This document shows, one piece after another, positions 1-18,400 of a stretch of DNA of 64,000 bases (position 1 is the stretch's first letter; each line of letters begins with the position of its first letter). The translations under genes were made by a program, and so were the position numbers. The notes under the pieces are model-generated. The model saw only the letters and a program-made list of their open reading frames with translations, ran no database searches and had not been told where the DNA came from. The DNA lies in contig NC_092680.1 in NCBI RefSeq assembly GCF_964355755.1, positions 22,175,001 to 22,239,000 of the forward strand, written 5' to 3'. Source of the DNA: Antedon mediterranea. Its lineage: Eukaryota; Echinodermata; Crinoidea; Comatulida; Antedonidae.

Positions 1-163
1 AATATCTGGTTGAAATAAAAAGTAGTTGATTTGATGCAATGATGATGAAAATCAACTGGACTAGTTTATTTATTTTCAGAGGAATAAAAGTTCACCAATG
101 AAACAAAGGATTGAGAGTGATAACAATTATTGCTTACAGTATATTTCAATAATATTTTTTCAG

Positions 164-5653
<5,490 letters not shown>

Positions 5654-5859
5654 AATATGAATATTAGCTGATAAAGAACACAACGCTCACATTTTAACAG
5701 AAATGTTAACTTAACAATACTGTGACAAACAGTAGATGTGTAACTATTTTATATATTATTGATCAAATATTAGAACTAAATGTTGTAGGATTTGTGTCTA
5801 GTAAGAATTGTAAAAATATATTTTAATAATATCAAGACAAACATTCCTGAAGAACAAGA

Positions 5860-5865
5860 AATAAA
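5860..5865 (+). terminator. Polyadenylation signal of the kinase gene
   Basis: AATAAA lies about 207 bp after the stop codon and is followed by a GT-rich stretch (GCTGGTCTGGCATTGTTTTG), the usual arrangement of a cleavage/polyadenylation site. Confidence 0.6.
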
Positions 5866-6062
5866 ATTTGCTATAATCATGCTGGTCTGGCATTGTTTTG
5901 AAGTTTTTGTCTATTAAAATTCTGTACTGTAAAATTATTAGTGGACCCATGATTTATTTTGTACTGCTAGTATTATTTCGAAACATAACCTCTTATTGCA
6001 ATTGCAATCATCTCCAGTATTTTGTTTTATTTGTTATTAAATTATTATGAATATCAATTATT

Positions 6063-6183
6063 TGAAAGCTCTAGTTAGATTTTAGCAAATGACAGTGTGG
6101 GTGGTATTAAAGTATAAAGGTTTTGAAAGCTCTAGTTAGATTTTAGCAAATGACAGTGTGGGTGGTATTAAAGTATAAAGGTT
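6063..6183. repeat. 60-bp tandem duplication
   Basis: Two adjacent, essentially identical copies of a unit starting TTTGAAAGCTCTAGTTAGAT, about 400 bp after the kinase stop. From 5870 to 6060 I see nothing else recognisable. Confidence 0.9.
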
Positions 6184-6274
6184 AAACTAAAAGTAAATAC
6201 TTTAATATCATTATTTAGTATTATTTTAAAAATAATATAATTTGCACTTTATTTAGAGGAGAATTCAAGTATAC

Positions 6275-7583
6275 CTAACTTGAAGAAAACTTCCCCCTTA
6301 AAGTTGTATAGACTTATGACAATTTATATGGAAGGCAGTTACCTAATCTGTGTATGAAGACAGATCAATTTTAGTAAGAAAACTGCCCCTTAAAGTTGTA
6401 TAGACTAATGACAATTTATATGGAAGGCAGTTACCTAATCTTTGTGTATGAAGACACATCAATTTTAGTAAGAAAACTGCCCCTTAAAGTTGTATAGACT
6501 AATGACAATTTATATGGAAGGCAGTTACCTAATCTTTGTGTATGAAGACAGATCAATTTTAGTAAGAAAACTGCCCCTTAAAGTTGTATAGACTAATGAC
6601 AATTTATATGGAAGGCAGTTACCTAATCTGTGTATGAAGACAGATCAATTTTAGTAAGAAAACTGCCCCTTAAAGTTGTATAGACTAATGACAATTTATA
6701 TGGAAGGCAGTTACCTAATCTGTGTATGAAGACACATCAATTTTAGTAAGAAAACTGCCCCTTAAAGTTGTATAGACTTATGACAATTTATATGGAAGGC
6801 AGTTACCTAATCTGTGTATGAAGACAGATCAATTTTAGTAAGAAAACTGCCCCTTAAAGTTGTATAGACTAATGACAATTTATATGGAAGGCAGTTACCT
6901 AATCTTTGTGTATGAAGACAGATCAATTTTAGTAAGAAAACTGCCCCTTAAAGTTGTATAGACTAATGACAATTTATATGGAAGGCAGTTACCTAATCTT
7001 TGTGTATGAAGACAGATCAATTTTAGTAAGAAAACTGCCCCTTAAAGTTGTATAGACTAATGACAATTTATATGGAAGGCAGTTACCTAATCTGTGTATG
7101 AAGACACATCAATTTTAGTAAGAAAACTGCCCCTTAAAGTTGTATAGACTTATGACAATTTATATGGAAGGCAGTTACCTAATCTGTGTATGAAGACAGA
7201 TCAATTTTAGTAAGAAAACTGCCCCTTAAAGTTGTATAGACTAATGACAATTTATATGGAAGGCAGTTACCTAATCTGTGTATGAAGACAGATCAATTTT
7301 AGTAAGAAAACTGCCCCTTAAAGTTGTATAGACTAATGACAATTTATATGGAAGGCAGTTACCTAATCTTTGTGTATGAAGACAGATCAATTTTAGTAAG
7401 AAAACTGCCCCTTAAAGTTGTATAGACTTATGACAATTTATATGGAAGGCAGTTACCTAATCTGTGTATGAAGACAGATCAATTTTAGTAAGAAAACTGT
7501 CCCTTAAAGTTGTATAGACTAATGACAATTTATATGGAAGGCAGTTACCTAATCTGTGTATGAAGACAGATCAATTTTAGTAA
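6275..7583. repeat. 92-94-bp minisatellite, 14 copies
   Basis: The unit is marked by TTAAAGTTGTATAGACT, seen 14 times at steps of 92 or 94 bp (the 94-bp form has an extra TT in AATCTTTGTG). Neighbouring copies are almost identical. The first copy is the most diverged (CTTCCCCCTT). Confidence 0.93.
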
Positions 7584-7691
7584 ATTAGAACCTCACATTT
7601 CAGATATAAACATGCTTTGTTCACCGTAATAAATTAAGATGTCTTGTATTTAAAAGTTTGGCCTATCTGCTTATAAAACGCATGTAATTAA

Positions 7692-8207
7692 TTAAAGATG
7701 TATTGTCCCTTTATTAATTCCAAAAAAATTTAAAAAAAAAGATTTCGAAACATAATCATAATAGTTATTAACTTTCACCAAAAATTAGTAAAAAAAATTT
7801 AGCTGAAATACAGACTTTTTTTGTTCAAAAAATAACTTTGACTTCCAGTCAAAGTTTTCGATCAAAACATATCTCATAATGCAACGCGCTTGTTTGGCTA
7901 CTTTGTATGCATAATCATAAAACTTCCTCGCAATGTGTGAAAACACCTTCTCAACCGTGACGAGTTGTAAACAATCCTAATTAGCATCAGGCATAATGCA
8001 TACCCGTGGTTTGAAATCTCTGTTTACTTTTGCTCGCGACAATTTGTAATCAAATTAATTTACCTGTTAATTACGTAAACTTGTTGTTTTTGGCTCTAAT
8101 TTTCGACTTAAAGTGAATAACTTTAATATTACTTTGATATGGCCAATTTAAATTTAGAATATTTTGATCTTCATTTTTTTGTGTTTCAGGGGACAATACA
8201 TCTTTAA
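7692..8207 (+). mobile_element. TTAA-flanked MITE, copy 1 (about 508 bp)
   Basis: Begins TTAA|AGATGTATTGTCCC and ends GGGACAATACATCT|TTAA, giving inverted termini of about 14 bp and a TTAA target duplication, as in piggyBac-type cut-and-paste elements. No open frame. Two more copies lie in this window, one reversed at 29615-30147 and one at 58971-59457. Confidence 0.85.
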
Positions 8208-8574
8208 CACTATCTGCCTATATGTCTCGCACAATCATAAATCCCTCAATATTGACAAACCAATGAATATTCTGATGGGTTTAGAGAAAATGTTGGTGAA
8301 TAGAAATTTGTATAAATAGTATCTATATTATTATTATTATTATATTTAATTAAAGTGTATTACATTTATAATTGTTTTCGAGAGTATATTATTTCCACCA
8401 CACCAATCAAAATAGTAAATTTTGTCACTGCAAAGTAGTCAATGTAGAACGGTCAACAGCATGTACTGTAGTAACGGAAATTGCCTCACAGCAAATGTAG
8501 GAAATAATATTTTACAAATGTATGTACCTGTATGGCCATACATAGTAAGCAACCACTTTATTATTTGTTTCATA

Positions 8575-8900
8575 TAATTTAAAATCATGTAAAGTGCTAT
8601 TTTTCGGGCAGGAACCTATAGCAGCTCTATTGGCTCACCCCCAAGCATGGTGGGAGTACAAAATATAGGTGTCATTTCCGGGGACCTTGCAGCTCTATTT
8701 TAAACAGTTTGGTATGCCGTGCGTTGTTATGCAAATGAGTTTGTGCAGGTGTAGTGAAGTTGGTATTGTTAGTCATTGCGGTCAACACGCCACACTGTTA
8801 AATTTTGATGTTGTTAATCGTTATGAAATTCAAATCATGTAAAGAAACAATTTTCCGGACGGGAACCCAGCAGCTTCCCTCGCTTAGTTTGCAAAAGTAA
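8575..8900. repeat. Diverged duplicated non-coding repeat
   Basis: AATCATGTAAAG followed by TTTTCGGGCAGGAACC (about 8583) recurs, diverged, at about 8834 (AATCATGTAAAG...TTTTCCGGACGGGAACC). Next to it is TTTGCAAAAGTAATCTCG plus AAAGAAGTCCATCT, a dispersed motif that also occurs at 17215-17275 and 17512-17575. Probably old transposon fragments; family not recognised. Confidence 0.45.
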
Positions 8901-8954
8901 TCTCGTAAAGAAGTCCATCTGGAAAAGAAGCCCACCCAAGAGTACTAAAATGAA

Positions 8955-9135
8955 GTAATGGTAAATGGGCCGAATAAAAAAGAGACGAATGCTGAAAGAG
9001 CCGAACGTAATGGTAAATGGGCCAAATAGAAATGCGCCGAATGCTGAAAGAGCCGAACGTAATGGTAAATGGGCCGAATAGAAATGCGCCGAATGGTAAA
9101 AGAGCCGAACGTAATGGTAAAAAAGCAGAATAGAA
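8955..9135. repeat. Short tandem repeat of a GAACGTAATGGTAAATGGGC unit, about 3 copies
   Basis: AATGGTAAATGGGCCGAATA and AGAGCCGAACGT alternate three times with small changes. The minus-strand open frame across it shows no recognisable protein and is not called. Confidence 0.75.
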
Positions 9136-9182
9136 TTAAAGTTTGCTGCCGGAGTACATGTCACGTGATGGGACATGTACTA

Positions 9183-9404
9183 ATAATTAAGTGGCGGCCG
9201 CCAGATAATTAAGTGGCGGCCGCCAGATAATTAAGTGGCGGCCGCCAGATAATTAAGTGGCGGCCGTCAGATAATTAAGTGGCGGCCGCCAGATAATTAA
9301 GTGGCGGCCGCCAGATAATTAAGTGGCGGCCGCCAGATAATTAAGTGGCGGCCGCCAGATAATTAAGTGGCGGCCGCCAGATAATTAAGTGGCGGCCGCC
9401 TGAT
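9183..9404. repeat. 22-bp GC-rich satellite, 10 copies, NotI-type palindrome in each
   Basis: Unit ATAATTAAGTGGCGGCCGCC plus AG, ten head-to-tail copies. Nine contain the 8-base palindrome GCGGCCGC; one has a C-to-T change (GCGGCCGT). Strikingly GC- and CpG-rich in an AT-rich region. Confidence 0.95.
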
Positions 9405-9831
9405 AACAGCTTTTAAAATATAGTTAACTTGTGGCCCGAACGGGCTTCCGTACCATACAACTTGTTTCTGATTTACAGCTCACTATGTCGGTTGATGGTC
9501 GGTAAACACTAATTCAAATCAAGGACTTACGAAAGTTGGAAAAACTCTCGAAAAATCCGTAAAAGCAGCAGCTGATATGAACTACTTCAAAAATTGTAAA
9601 ACATTCGACGTATTTCCAAAATGTATAAAAAAAAAATAATATTGATTTTCCATTGAAAAAAAAATATCCGTAGAGGTTCGAACCCACTCTAGAGCTTAGA
9701 GCACTTAAACCTGAGCATTACAAAGTACATGACTAATCAGCTGATAACAGTCTATTTATATACGTGTATTACGTAATTCATCATTACGTCATAAATATAG
9801 GCCTACATATTAACCTTGTTCAAAGCAAGAT

Positions 9832-9902
9832 GACTGGTTAGCTCAGGCGACTGAGCGTCGTGTTAATACACGATTGTCGTGGGTTCGATTCCCACGCTGG
9901 TC
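9832..9902 (+). tRNA. tRNA-like sequence (Ile-AAU-like), probably a pseudogene or SINE head
   Basis: Folds as a near-complete 71-nt cloverleaf. The acceptor stem (GACTGGT/GCTGGTC) uses wobble pairs, the D stem is GCTC/GAGC, the anticodon stem is TCGTG/CACGA, and the T arm GTGGG-TTCGATT-CCCAC is perfect. The anticodon loop TTAATA has only six bases, which argues against a working tRNA. A minisatellite starts 48 bp downstream. Confidence 0.5.
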
Positions 9903-9949
9903 GGTGGAATAGAGTTAAAGCTATTTTAACGTATAATTATCATATTATA

Positions 9950-10625
9950 CGGTTGTAAAAAGATGAGCAAAAAAGCTATGCCTCGTTTACACAGAAGAGT
10001 ATACGGGTGACCAATCTGTAAGAGATAATTCTATTACTGGTGCTCCTATCAAGAGCGGTTGTAAAAAGATGAGCAAAAAGCTACCATGCCTCGTTTACAC
10101 AGAAGAGTATACGGGTGACCAATCTGTATGGGATAATTCTATTACTGGTGCTCCTATCAAGAGCGGTTGTAAAAAGATGAGGAAAAAAGCTACCATGCCT
10201 CGTTTACACAGAAGAGTATACGGGTGACCAATCTGTATGGGATAATCCTATTACTGGTGCTCCTATCAAGAGCGGTTGTAAAAAGATGAGCAAAAAGCTA
10301 CCATGCCTCGTTTACACAGAAGAGTATACGGGTGACCATTCAGTATGGGATAATTCTATTACTGGTGCTCCTATCAAGAGCGGTTGTAAAAAAATGAGCA
10401 AAAAGCTACCATGCCTCGTTTACACAGAAGAGTATATGGGTGACCAATCTGTATGGGATAATTCTATTACTGGTGCTCCTATCAAGAGCGGTTGTAAAAA
10501 GATGAGCAAAAAAGCTATCATGCCTCGTTTACACAGAAGAGTATATGGGTGACCAATCTGTATGGGATAATTCTATTACTGGTGCTCCTATCAAGAGCGG
10601 TTGTAAAAAGATGAGCAAAAAGCTA
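9950..10625. repeat. 106-109-bp minisatellite, about 6 copies
   Basis: CGGTTGTAAAAAGATGAGCA recurs at 9950, 10056, 10164, 10273, 10381, 10489 and 10598. One- to three-base indels between copies break any frame, so the open frame 10286-10552 is a by-product. Confidence 0.92.
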
Positions 10626-12295
10626 GAAAGGATCCTGACGTAGTGGGCAAAGATCATGTCACCCCAAAATATATACTAGTAGTAGACCTATAATTAGAAA
10701 TTGTGTCAAGAACAGAATGGTTGGAACTGTTTGAGATAAAGTTAGGTAAGATTGTAGTTCTTGTGTGTGGCTCAGCATTATTTATAAATTTGTTTATAAC
10801 CGTCGTGATCGCATGAATTGCATATGAATTGCATGCCTCGCTGGCTTACACTTTGGCAAAACTCATTTTGTTCTATAATTATATGTATCGAACATAGCGC
10901 CCTCTTTGGTCGTAGTACACAGCTGATTGCACAATGTAAATAACATTATGAACAAGCCTGTACAGTATTATTATTGTTTATATTAGGTTACTAAGAACAC
11001 CTTTTACGAACGATGTCGCCTTGTACTGTCTATTATACATAGATATTTCAAAATAGGCTATAAAAATGTGTAAGTCTGTTAATTTGATTTTTGCAATTAG
11101 GTTAGGGCTAGTCTACTATTTGTTAATATAATTTTATAAATACAGTATAAGGTTTTTCCAGGTTTTAACAATAATCAATCATTTTTTCTGCAAGCTGTTT
11201 TACATATGTACATGGAGTAATTCTTTACTCCATGATATGTAGTACACTGCTGTGTAGTATAGTATAGGCTACCTAGCTAGGCCTAGATAGTAGTAGGCTA
11301 GTACTTAGTAATGAGTGTACCACTGACTTTTGTATCTATGTTATGTAAGATTTGCACAATTTGAATGTTTTATGTGAATAAGTAATAATAAATGGGGGTG
11401 CTGAGTATCTGTCATGACAAGGTCCGGTTTTATTTTGGGGCGCAGGTTGTATTTTCACGTGCACCTACTGAGATTGTCTATCAAGGCCATAGCAAGAGGT
11501 TAAAGATTCTTTAAAAATTAAATACAATTATTGATATAAAATATAACCATCTGTGCTGGGAAATTTGGTATAGGTGAAAATTGAAAATGTCAGCAGACGA
11601 GTGCCTTGTCTGCCTCATGCTGACTACGGCACCCAGAATGTGTCCATCAAAACTGATCCAATCTGGACTTCTTTATTTATATACCTGGTTGCCAAAATGA
11701 ACTGTTTAATTGTCATGAGTTTTGTGCCATGACAGGCAAGTATGTTGTATATATTATTAATATAATGATCAACCTTGTTAATGTGAAATGAAAATTTGTT
11801 GCACAACTTCACATAAATGTATATTTTGACCAAGTTTTAAAATGTTCTGTTTACTTTTTATTTATTTTTTATTTATTTGCTTTTAGTTTTGAAATAGAAA
11901 AATTCTTCTACCATAATTTAACATGATTATTACTTTTATATCCCGCGATATCCTGTTTTTCTAGTTTTTATACTGATTATAATAAAATTAAAATGTACAT
12001 TACAATGATCATTGCAAATTACAGTATTGTTGTACAGACAATATACCATACATGTATTTGAAATTGTAAGAGAACGCAAATTGTAGCCTACTCTGTATCA
12101 AGTCAATCAATGTAAATTTGTCCATATTATATCCTATTAATTACAGGCTATCTCTCTCTGATTGCTTCCATAGTCATAGTTTTATATTCATCAATATCTT
12201 ATAATTTATTTTTCTCTTCATTTTACACTTACCATCCTTCTACTTTAGGTTAATACACTTTTTTATCATTATTTATTATTTTGTACATTTTAATG
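10626..12295. other. Intergenic stretch without recognisable gene
   Basis: No ORF with protein-like composition and no clear repeat family. The only structure seen is a perfect-to-near-perfect palindrome at 11201-11241 (ACATGGAGTAA / TTTACTCCATG around a 3-base centre). Confidence 0.6.
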
Positions 12296-12501
12296 GATTA
12301 GACTCATTTTTTATAGATTTGATGGATTTGACACATTTTAACAGATTTGTATACGTGTCAAATCCATTAAAAGTATGTAAAATCTTATACCCTCTGTGAT
12401 TAGACTCATTTTTTTTATAGATTTGACGGATTTGACACATTTTTAACAGATTTGTATATGTCAAATCCATTAAAAATATGTAAAATCTTATACCCTCTGT
12501 A
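12296..12501. repeat. 102-bp tandem duplication with internal palindrome
   Basis: Two copies of a unit starting GATTAGACTCATTTTT. Inside each, ATGGATTTGACA faces TGTCAAATCCAT across a short spacer, so each unit can fold as a hairpin. Confidence 0.85.
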
Positions 12502-12832
12502 TTATTTTTCTTATTTATTTAATTAGCTGGACAGTTGGGAGGTCTTGCCGCTTTGTGAAATGGTTTTATTTTATTATGAAAACAGTCAATAAGAAAACCA
12601 ATAGTAACCAGGTATTAATTGTTCATACAGTATTGGAAGTTCTGTAATTGATTTTCAATTGCCTTTCATTAGAATTTACTCATGCAAATTATCAGTAATA
12701 CACAAGTTATGTATCATTGCTGCTATGACAACTAAATTAAAGACTGATAATACACAGTGTAACTGTAATGGATTTAATTGTTTATTTGGTTATTGGTTCA
12801 TCTGGTATAGCAAATGATCTTTATTCTCTCTT

Positions 12833-14195
12833 AACGCCCCCATAGAACATCATTTGGAAAAAATTCCCCACCTCGAATAATGCCCCCATAGAACATCATT
12901 TGGAATAAATGCCCCACCTCGAATAACGCCCCCATAGAACATCATTTGGAATAAATGCCCCACCTCGAATAACGCCCCCATAGAACATCATTTGGAATAA
13001 ATGCCCACCTCGAATAACGCCCCAATAGAACATCATTTGGAATAAATGCCCCACCTCGAATAATTCCCCCATAGAACATCATTTGGAATAAATGCCCCAC
13101 CTCGAATAACGCCCCCATAGAACATCATTTGGAATAAATGCCCACCTCGAATAACGCCCTCATAGAACATCCTTTGGAATAAATGCCCCACCTCGAATAA
13201 CGCCCCCATAGAACATCATTTGGAATAAATGCCCCACCTCGAATAACACCCCATAGAACATCATTTGGAATAAATGCCCCACCTCGAATAACGCCCCCAT
13301 AGAACATCATTTGGAATAAATGCCCCACCTCGAATAACGCCCCCATAGAACATCATTTGGAATAAATGCCCACCTCGAATAACGCCCCAATAGAACATCA
13401 TTTGGAATAAATGCCCCACCTCGAATAATTCCCCCATAGAACATCATTTGGAATAAATGCCCCACCTCGAATAACGCCCCCATAGAACATCATTTGGAAT
13501 AAATGCCCACCTCGAATAACGCCCTCATAGAACATCATTTGGAATAAATGCCCCAGCTCTAATAACGCCCCCATAGAACATCATTTGGAATAAATGCCCC
13601 ACCTCTAATAATGCCCCCATAGGACATCATTTGGAATAAATGCCCCACCTCTAATAACGCCCCAATAGAACATCATTTGGAATAAATGCCCCACCTCTAA
13701 TAACGTCCCCATAGAACATCATTTGGAATAAATGCCCCACCTCGAATAACGCCCCCATAGAACATCATTTGGAATAAATGCCCCACCTCGAATAACACCC
13801 CCATAGAACATCATTTGGAATAAATGCCCCACCTCGAATAACGCCCCCATAGAACATCATTTGGAATAAATGCCCCAGCTCGAATAACGCCCCCATAGAA
13901 CATCATTTGGAATAAATGCCCCACCTCGAATAACGCCCCCATAGAACATCATTTGGAATAAATGCCCCACCTCGAATAATGCCCCATAGAACATCCTTTG
14001 GAATAAATGCCCCACCTCGAATAACGCCCCCATAGAACATCATTTGGAATAAATGCCCCACCTCGAATAACACCCCATAGAACATTATTTGGAATAAATG
14101 CCCCACCTCTAATAACGCCCCAATAGAACATCATTTGGAATAAATGCCCCACCTCTAATAATGCCCCCATAGAACATCATTTGGAATAAATGCCC
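12833..14195. repeat. About 46-bp minisatellite, about 30 copies
   Basis: Unit CCCCCATAGAACATCATTTG + GAATAAATGCCCCACCTCGAATAACG. Many one-base indels (CCCC/CCCCC, CACC/CCACC) and G-to-T variants (CTCGAAT/CTCTAAT) form higher-order blocks: about 12970-13190 closely resembles about 13320-13540. A related fragment (AATAAACGCC...AAATAAATGCC) occurs at 15186-15230. Confidence 0.93.
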
Positions 14196-14777
14196 CGTCA
14201 CATGCATAACACAATATTGTATTCATTTCTATTTGTAGTAGAATTCATTGATGGACATAAGATAAGATAAATTTATTGAACAAACGCTTTTGTATCAGCA
14301 GGACACGTTTATAAGACGGTGCGTTCATTTACAAGGCAATGTGAAAACAAAAAGAAAAGTATCAAAAAATAACATTTAAGTCTTAACTAAGAAGCGAATT
14401 ATACAAGTAAAATGAAATAGTAAAAACAAGGTAATCTTACAGATCGAACAATACTTAACCTATATGATGGAGTTAATGTTATTATCTATTTATTATCAGT
14501 ATTATTATGTTCAAGTTTAAAGCGAATATACTATCATTATTATTACTAAAAAAAAAATATATATATAATTGCTAATTGATTTTATGATACTGTTATTATT
14601 AAAATAAATGCAACTGTTATATGATTATTTGTTCTTATTATATTTAATTTTAATAGTTATTTGTAATTTAATTAAACGTGATACTAGTTTTATTATACTA
14701 TTTAGTCTTATTTTTAGTACTGTATTATTTATTTATTTTATTTAGATTTAGGTTACATTATATAATTTTGAAGGAAG

Positions 14778-14809
<32 letters not shown>

Positions 14810-15403
14810 AAATATAATATATTATTGAATTAGATAAATGGTAAAATAAATGTTAGTAGATAATATGGTGGGCGGTAAATATTTATATATTATATATTAA
14901 GTGTAGTCTTTCTATGTCTCCATGCAGCAGTTAAGTATTGTTTACAGTGATAGTCTACAATTTCACCTATTCTCTCAAATGGAAATTCTAAATAAAGGTT
15001 ATCAAGTAAAATATGATGTTGGTATTCGATTGTACCACTTCTAAAATTCTCCCAGACATGATCTACAGTTTTTCAAGCATTTTAAACAACTTTTTCCAGT
15101 AGTTTATCACTTCTTGATATTAATTGTGTTGTATTTTTTCATATTTAGGAGTGTTTATTTATGTTACCATATTACACCGAAAGAAATAAACGCCACCACC
15201 AAATAAATGCCTCCCCCTGGGCATTTACTAAAAAAAATATATTATCAATAATACAATTTGATCTATCTACAAAAACACATACAGTGAATAGGCTTATCAT
15301 TTAAACTGTTTACAGTCATATTTAATAAGTTTGAAATTTAACAGTAATTGTTTTAAATATGTTACTATTCAAGCAAGCTCAATTTATTGTTTCTGTTTTC
15401 CAG
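14196..15403. other. AT-rich upstream flank of the giant gene
   Basis: Contains long A/T tracts (poly-A about 14779-14804) and no ORF or repeat family I recognise. It ends at a splice acceptor (TTTCCAG, 15397-15403), so at least one 5' non-coding exon and the promoter lie further upstream and were not located. Confidence 0.5.
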
Positions 15404-18400
15404 GATGACAACTGATCAACTCAAATTATAACAAAATGTATCAACCAATACCACCAGGTAAGGCCAAGAAGATCAAATTCTTCAAGAGTGGGGACAGTAA
15501 TTTTGGAGGATTACAGTTAGCTGTATCAAAAAGGAAATATGGAAGTTTTGATGGACTACTTAATGACTTGACTACTAAAGTGTCCTTGCCCTATGGAGTA
15601 AGAACCATTCATACACCAGGTGGTATCCACGGAGTTCATTCATTGGAAGATTTTGAAGATGGCAAGTCATATGTTGTGTCATCCAGTCGCAAGAAAAAAC
15701 CAATGGACTTAGGTCGTGTACATAAACCGAGAGCATGGCATAATTCTCGGCTTATGTCACCACAAGAGTCCATACTTAAGGGTAGTCCTACAAGGTCTCT
15801 CAGTCCCCGGAGTTCTCCAGATCGAACTGATGGTAAACAAGATCAAAGTCCTACTAGATTACCGCGAACGCCAAAGAAAATTATGGTAATGAGGAATGGA
15901 GATGTACATACAAAGCATATGATGCTAATGAATAGAAGAACAGCACAGTCATTTGAAGATGTACTTGCTGATATCAGCGACATATTTAAGACTCCAGTAA
16001 AAAAGCTATATTCTTCTGAAGGAATGAAGGTAAGTCTTATACTGTAACCTAATACAACAAGCAACAGAAAGATAAAAACAGGTGTTAGACGAATGGAAGC
16101 TGCTTCTAAATCATGCTTAGGCAAAGAAACCTCTAAGATAAGATTTTTTTATTTTGATTTAGAATAAAGAATCTATTTCACTCTTGAGAAGGACAGTGAA
16201 TGTAATGGGTATTCTGTCATGTTTGTTTGCAGAATATGAGATGGGCCTTCAATTTTGGAAACAATTCTGACTAGGGTTACAATTAAGCACATAATAATAT
16301 TATGCATTGAAATATTAAATAACAAATGTATTAAACTATAAATGCGTTACCTACAGTTACCAAAAGGCAATAAAAACTTGCTTAATGTGATGGTTTATTT
16401 CATAGCATCATATTTGCCAGCAAAGTGCCAATTAGTGTTAATGTAGAATTTTTGCAGTATTAAACCTTAATACCTTCTATTCATTTGCAATTCCTTACTA
16501 AGGTTTTACAGCTATAGTGCAAGTTAATAAAAGTGCAACCAAGAAAGCCTTCATTCATTTTAACTGCATTTTACTTGATTAAAGTAAATTAGCATGATCA
16601 TGTCATTTCAATTTCTTTTGTTACTTAAACTATAATACTGTATCTTGAAATAATTTCATTTGGATCATAATATTAAAGAAGAGAATTTTTGTTTTTTTAT
16701 GATACTTACAACAAGGTTTCGCAAACATTCAGTTTGTAATGTTTGCAAACGTTGTTGTAAGTACCATTTTTAGTCCTTTAATCCAACCAACAGTATTCAA
16801 CAACCCTTGACTCATGATATTAAATTCTGTACATTGCAATATCATCCTGGCCTCTAATACAATTACATCATTGTGAAAAAAGATATACTGTAAGTGTTGA
16901 CATTTTAAAAAGTGTTTGAATTGAGAAAAATTCCCTTCAATATTAATTTGCTTTCCTATAAATCATGTACCAGTGCACAGATATTAACCCCACACACCCC
17001 CTAAAAAGTTAAAATTTATTTTAATGTACTGTATGTCATCTTGACAAACAACACATTGGAAATATTAAAATTGATAAAATAGTAGAAAGACCAAAACATC
17101 CCTCTCCATAGAAAAAAAATTATAGATCAATCCAGTATAGCCTAAAAAAAACAAATAGATTTGTAGAAATTAATTAATATACCACAAAACCTTGAAAAGA
17201 ATCCCATCTCTGTGGTTTGCAAAAGTAATCATGAAAAGAAGCCCATCTCTAAAAGAAGCCCATCTCGAATTCAAGCCCACTGGGCTTCTTATCAAGATAG
17301 ACGTCTGTATTATTATTATCGAAAAAATCAAGCTTCATATATTTATTCTAAAATTTATTATTTTCCAAATGGTACTTTGAATGCATCTTGTATCTTCTGA
17401 TTCCTTGTAAAATTAGCAGGTAAAGTCTAAAAAAAACCATATTATTATTGTAGACTTACCAATTCACAAAATTTACAGCATTATTTCCAATGGAAATGCT
17501 CCTTCTTCAGTTTGCAAAAGTAATCTCGAAAAGAAGCCCATCTTGAAAAGAAGCCCATCTCGAAAAGAAGTCCACCAAAGAGTCCTAAAAAAGGGCTACT
17601 TTTTTTACAGTAAACCACATTATTTGTATTTGTTGTATTTCACTTCAAAAGGCAATACAAAAATATTTCAAATGAATTATAGAAATGTGGTTTTTTAGTG
17701 ACTTTGTTAATTTCACAGATTGAGAGTCTTTCTGGATTATTTAATGGGCCAGAGCTTTTTGTTGCTGCCAAGTTGAATGAGAAATTCAAATCTCAAAACT
17801 ACATAGACAACTCCCCTTTTAAATATGGGCGTCCTCGAAATAAACTTAGACGGAAATCAGAAGATTTTACAGATCAACCACCTGCAAAGATTTCTAAGAA
17901 ATCCCGTAAGTAATATTTTGATACATTTTCAAACTACATAGACAACTCCCCTTTTAAATATGGGCGTCCTCGGAAGAAGCACATGTAAAATGGAGGTACT
18001 CTAGTTTTTGCCAAAGAGAGCAGTTATAGACAGCACACACTATATGTTTTGATTTGCTCACATTATTATTCTTATTCAGCAGCCTTTTACATTGACCAAA
18101 ATTAATGCAATTAGTACCTTCATTTGTTGACAATACAATGCCATGAATACAAATGCTTGTATTTTTTTACTTTGGTTATGAAAGTAAACTTACTTTTTGT
18201 GCTATGGTTCGACTACCTGCATTGGTAGCATGGTTTATCCAAAGTAAGAATTAAATACAAACAATTTTTAAACCAGATGTTATTTTCTTCTAAGGTGGAA
18301 GGTGGAAAGTTTCTTTTTATACAAATGACAATCCAGCATCTTCTGCTGATGCTTCAGTTTCATTAACTGGTGTACATTTAATTGTTATTTTCTTCTAAGG

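Noticed and set aside
8835-9176. Minus-strand ORF of 113 codons
   Set aside because: It crosses a short tandem repeat and dispersed non-coding repeat, with no domain or splice context.
10286-10552. Plus-strand ORF of 88 codons (SKKLPCLVYTEEYTGDHS...)
   Set aside because: It is a minisatellite translation; neighbouring copies have indels that break the frame.
13125-14170. Minus-strand ORFs in the 46-bp array
   Set aside because: Repeat by-products; indels between units shift frame.
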